5,143 nt of DNA from an uncultured Clostridia bacterium (GTDB lineage: Bacteria > Bacillota > Clostridia > TANB77 > CAG-508). The stretch covers positions 1 to 5,143 of the forward strand of contig CALXNI010000148.1 in assembly GCA_944389715.1 (NCBI GenBank), in the 5' to 3' direction. The notes under the pieces are model-generated. The model saw nothing but the letters and a program-made list of their open reading frames with translations. It was not told the origin of the DNA and searched no databases. Below, piece after piece: positions 4,209 through 5,143 of this stretch (positions are counted from its first letter, which is position 1; every line of letters begins with the position of its first letter). The position numbers were made by a program, and so were the translations under genes.

Positions 4209-5143
4209 ATAACTTTTTTTCCATAATATACATTTTATCTTTGTTTAATTTTTTTAATCCGTTTTTATATTTATATCCTAGTTTACTATAAAATTCACAT
4301 GCAGTTATTGAGGCAGGAATTACTAACTTTTTTGCATTTATTTCTTTTGCATAATCTTCAATTTGAAAAGTTAGCATTTTACCAATACCTTTTTTATGAT
4401 ACTCTTTATCAACAAAAACACTTAATATCCAATATTCTCCATCATCATTATACCATGATTTATCTAATCCTGCAGTACCTACAACGATATCGTTTTCTAA
4501 AGCTACAAATGTTTTTGTCCTCTTTGAAAAATTTTCCTTTACCTTAGAAGCTGTAAATTCTTCGGCATGTTTTTTTACAAAATCAATTCCATAATCTTTG
4601 GAATTGATTTCTAATAAATTTGTAGTAATAATATTCGAAATTTGTTCAGCATAATTATTATTGTAATCTACAATTATAAAATTGTTTAGAGTGTATGCAA
4701 TTTCAACTTCTTCTAATTTAATATTATTTACAACAGATTTTCTTGTACCAACGATTTTGCCTCCCATTTTTTTGTAGAAATTAATGGAAGGAATATTTCC
4801 TTTTAAACACCAAATTATCATATTTATAGTATTGCTTTTAATAAAATAATCTTTAGCAAAATTAAATAACTTTGTACCGATTCCTTGCCTTTTAAGTGAT
4901 GGCTCAACATATAAAACATGAATTTCTGCATTATATGAACTGTTTTCATCATCAGGCTTTCCAAAACGTATTACTCCTAATATTTTGTTATTATTTTCAT
5001 ATACAAATATGTGATTATCTTTATTTTGACTTGCAATGTTTTTGCTCCAGCCTTCAGTCATTTTACTAATAGACATGCTATTTAAAAAATTTTGATTAAT
5101 TAAACCTTTATATGAAGTTTGCCAACCAGAAACAATTAGTCTG
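4207..5143 (-). CDS. Tandem-domain GNAT acetyltransferase (N-terminus beyond window end)
   Basis: The frame stays open from the TAG at 4209-4207 to the window end, giving 311 visible residues. The internal ATG at 5076 is not the start. The 22 codons before it read RLIVSGWQTSYKGLINQNFL, the well-known N-terminal GNAT pattern (W-x-T-x-Y-x-G). No ribosome site precedes 5076. Counting from that internal Met, domain 1 covers residues before 1 to about 130, with motif A HVLYVEPSLKRQGIGTKLFN (K-R-Q-G-I-G, 62-67) and the motif B-like NIPSINFYKKMGG. Domain 2 covers about 133-289, with LSVFVDKEYHKKGIGKMLTF (H-K-K-G-I-G, 227-232) and ITACEFYSKLGYKY. Both acetyl-CoA loops look intact, so both halves may be active, on substrates that are not evident. 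It is the first visible gene of the operon with the S66 peptidase and the single GNAT. The operon promoter lies outside the window. Confidence 0.85.
   Translation of the reverse strand, partial: RLIVSGWQTSYKGLINQNFLNSMSISKMTEGWSKNIASQNKDNHIFVYENNNKILGVIRFGKPDDENSSYNAEIHVLYVEPSLKRQGIGTKLFNFAKDYFIKSNTINMIIWCLKGNIPSINFYKKMGGKIVGTRKSVVNNIKLEEVEIAYTLNNFIIVDYNNNYAEQISNIITTNLLEINSKDYGIDFVKKHAEEFTASKVKENFSKRTKTFVALENDIVVGTAGLDKSWYNDDGEYWILSVFVDKEYHKKGIGKMLTFQIEDYAKEINAKKLVIPASITACEFYSKLGYKYKNGLKKLNKDKMYIMEKKL

Noticed and set aside
4024..4212. 62-codon plus-strand ORF
   Set aside because: Antisense to the N-terminal part of the S66 peptidase, which has conserved motifs and a strong ribosome site.
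4299..4547. 82-codon plus-strand ORF rich in Leu and Gln
   Set aside because: Antisense to the second GNAT domain; composition is that of a shadow frame.

Overview
The window is very A+T-rich (clearly more than 70% by eye). Its proteins are rich in Lys, Ile and Asn, arginine is mostly AGA, and most genes have strong AGGAGG-type ribosome binding sites. This points to a low-G+C Firmicute, most likely a clostridial or related gut-type bacterium. TGA is not seen as a sense codon, so the standard bacterial code fits. No rRNA, intact tRNA, CRISPR array, transposase or plasmid/phage hallmark gene is visible.

Layout: (1) positions 1-150, minus strand: the N-terminal 50 codons of an unrecognised gene that leaves the window. 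(2) 151-595: a divergent intergenic region with a decamer repeat (ATTGGGC[A/T]CA, three copies), a 16-base stretch that looks like part of an elongator tRNA-Met, an extended -10 promoter facing right, a long leader with a start-less open frame, and a perfect 20-bp palindrome overlapping the next Shine-Dalgarno. (3) 596-1835, plus strand: unrecognised coding sequence broken into several frames. A 69-codon ORF joins a longer frame at a TTTAAAAAAAG run, giving a 326-residue product if reading shifts -1 there. It is followed by a second short gene (89 residues if one extra base is ignored). (4) 1854-2618, plus: a class I SAM-dependent methyltransferase. (5) A bidirectional terminator at about 2618-2643, shared with a convergent minus-strand operon. 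(6) 5143-2635, minus: a tandem-GNAT acetyltransferase (cut by the window end), an S66 family serine peptidase of the MccF/LD-carboxypeptidase type, and a single-domain GNAT acetyltransferase.

The minus-strand operon is the most interpretable part. MccF-type peptidases and GNAT acetyltransferases are two known ways to inactivate processed microcin C-like nucleotide-peptide antibiotics, so a peptidase flanked by three GNAT domains could be a detoxification cassette. Cell-wall peptide recycling plus unrelated acetylations is the ordinary alternative. The plus-strand unit is the least explained part: two proteins I do not recognise, each interrupted by a one-base frame change, behind a palindrome-covered ribosome site. 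It could be programmed recoding, gene decay or homopolymer sequencing error, and the sequence alone does not decide.
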